Shown here piece after piece: positions 5,239 to 5,890 of a stretch of DNA of 5,890 nt. A program made the position numbers and the translations under genes. Every line of letters starts with the position of its first letter. Position 1 is the stretch's first letter. The DNA is taken from contig JAGVBM010000143.1 in the NCBI GenBank assembly GCA_020059765.1, positions 1 to 5,890 of the forward strand, written 5' to 3'. Source of the stretch: Bacillota bacterium (GTDB lineage Bacteria; Bacillota; Bacilli; Tumebacillales; Effusibacillaceae). The notes below the pieces were generated by a model. The model made no database searches. It was not told the DNA's origin and saw nothing but the letters and a program-made list of their open reading frames with translations.

Positions 5239-5890
5239 ATGAACCGGCAACAACATTTCTCCCATTTTCCGCACAAAGTTTTCCGTCATTTGTTGGCTGC
5301 TTCCTTGCTCTCCTTTTTGACCGGTTGGCTTTATATCCCACAGCTTCCTTGGTACTTGCTCGGCCCGCTGCGGGAAGCGGAGATTGTGTTGTGGGCCTAC
5401 TGGTCTATTGGCGGCGGAATAGCCGGGGGACTTGTTTCGTTGTTAATTCGGAGGTCTCAAAACAACGGTTTGCAAAAAATTTGGCTCGTCATCAGCTTAT
5501 TGGGAACCCTGTTGTTGTTGCTTGCACAATTGCCGCCTCTGTTCCTTTGGTTTATGTTCCGAGGTGCCCCGATTGCCGACGGACCGGTGGCGGATGCCGT
5601 AATCGGCGGATTCCTGCCGATGCTTCCCCATTTGTTGATTGTCGGGACTTCCCTGCTCGGGATCGGTTCATCTTTCAGTCTTTTGGCCGACCATCGCTCG
5701 CCGCTGCGATTAACGGGCAAGCAAACTTCCTTTGCTGTCGGCTCTATTCTGTTTGCCGCCCTTGTCTGGTACGGTGTCGACAACTATCAATCTGCCACCC
5801 TGGTTACCTCCACATATCCGGAAAACGGCGCAACTAATGTCCCTTTGCACACAACCGTTCGGGTGTCTTGGAATCTGGATGAGAATTTTC
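5239..5890 (+). CDS. Polytopic membrane protein with C-terminal Ig-like (Big_5-type) domain, partial
   Basis: The frame from ATG 5239 stays open to the right edge (217 codons visible, no stop). Five hydrophobic segments are apparent at about residues 14-33, 51-70, 80-107, 121-150 and 163-181. Basic loops (start of the protein, RRSQNNGLQK at 71-80, DHRSPLRLTGKQ at 151-162) alternate with acidic or neutral ones, giving an N-in, C-out topology. Immediately after the last helix, VTSTYPENGATNVPLHTTVRVSW (189-211) resembles the opening strand pattern of bacterial Ig-like domain 5 (stsP..Ga.nVpl.ttv.vtF), so an extracytoplasmic domain is expected beyond the edge. The role is unknown: Big_5 domains occur in surface and adhesion proteins and in some membrane-anchored copper-resistance-like proteins. 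It is divergent from the 83-aa gene. Coding is well supported, domain naming moderately so. Confidence 0.8.
   Translation, partial: MNRQQHFSHFPHKVFRHLLAASLLSFLTGWLYIPQLPWYLLGPLREAEIVLWAYWSIGGGIAGGLVSLLIRRSQNNGLQKIWLVISLLGTLLLLLAQLPPLFLWFMFRGAPIADGPVADAVIGGFLPMLPHLLIVGTSLLGIGSSFSLLADHRSPLRLTGKQTSFAVGSILFAALVWYGVDNYQSATLVTSTYPENGATNVPLHTTVRVSWNLDENF

Noticed and set aside
5095..5289. N-terminal extension of the 83-aa protein to 148 aa, including a hydrophobic stretch ILLLLSFGSAGLMAG
   Set aside because: The upstream starts lack ribosome binding sites, and the extension would run through the start of the divergent membrane gene. The internal ATG at 5094 has a strong site. A small chance of a membrane-anchored long form remains.
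5325..5837. 170-codon plus-strand and 108-codon minus-strand open frames
   Set aside because: Both are shadows of the membrane protein frame from 5239, which has coherent hydrophobic helices and a ribosome binding site.

Overview
The window looks like chromosomal DNA from a low-GC Gram-positive (Firmicutes/Bacillota) bacterium of moderate GC content. The main evidence is a complete T-box tRNA-sensing leader in front of an alanyl-tRNA synthetase gene, strong purine-rich ribosome binding sites, a near-consensus sigma-A promoter, and a YkhA-like acyl-CoA thioesterase. A soluble acyl-ACP desaturase together with these features would suit an Alicyclobacillaceae-type lineage (Alicyclobacillus, Tumebacillus, Effusibacillus), but that placement is inference from general knowledge, not a search.

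Layout. Left edge (1-119): possible start of a minus-strand gene running off the window, preceded by a stem-loop that would cover its ribosome binding site. 120-1022 (minus): acyl-ACP desaturase with all six di-iron ligands. 1023-1174: divergent intergenic region. 1175-1657 (plus): hotdog-fold acyl-CoA thioesterase. 1658-1772: short convergent intergenic region with a GAAA-capped hairpin. 1773-4412 (minus): complete alaS (879 aa). 4413-4790: alaS control region, with promoter, T-box leader carrying a GCU specifier, antiterminator and terminator. 4843-5094 (minus): small 83-aa protein I do not recognise. 5239-5890 (plus, runs off the right edge): polytopic membrane protein with five predicted helices leading into what looks like a bacterial Ig-like (Big_5) domain. 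A stop codon was not reached, so this gene is easy to miss.

How the genes fit together. The desaturase and thioesterase both act on fatty acyl thioesters and are transcribed away from each other, so joint control of membrane lipid composition is plausible but not shown. alaS is its own regulatory unit, switched on when uncharged tRNA-Ala accumulates. The small protein and the membrane protein are divergent, and no functional link can be read from the sequence. I see no mobile element, CRISPR array, tRNA or rRNA. Most of the window is ordinary core genome. The least explained parts are the membrane/Ig-like protein, the 83-aa protein and the possible SD-masking stem-loop at the left edge.
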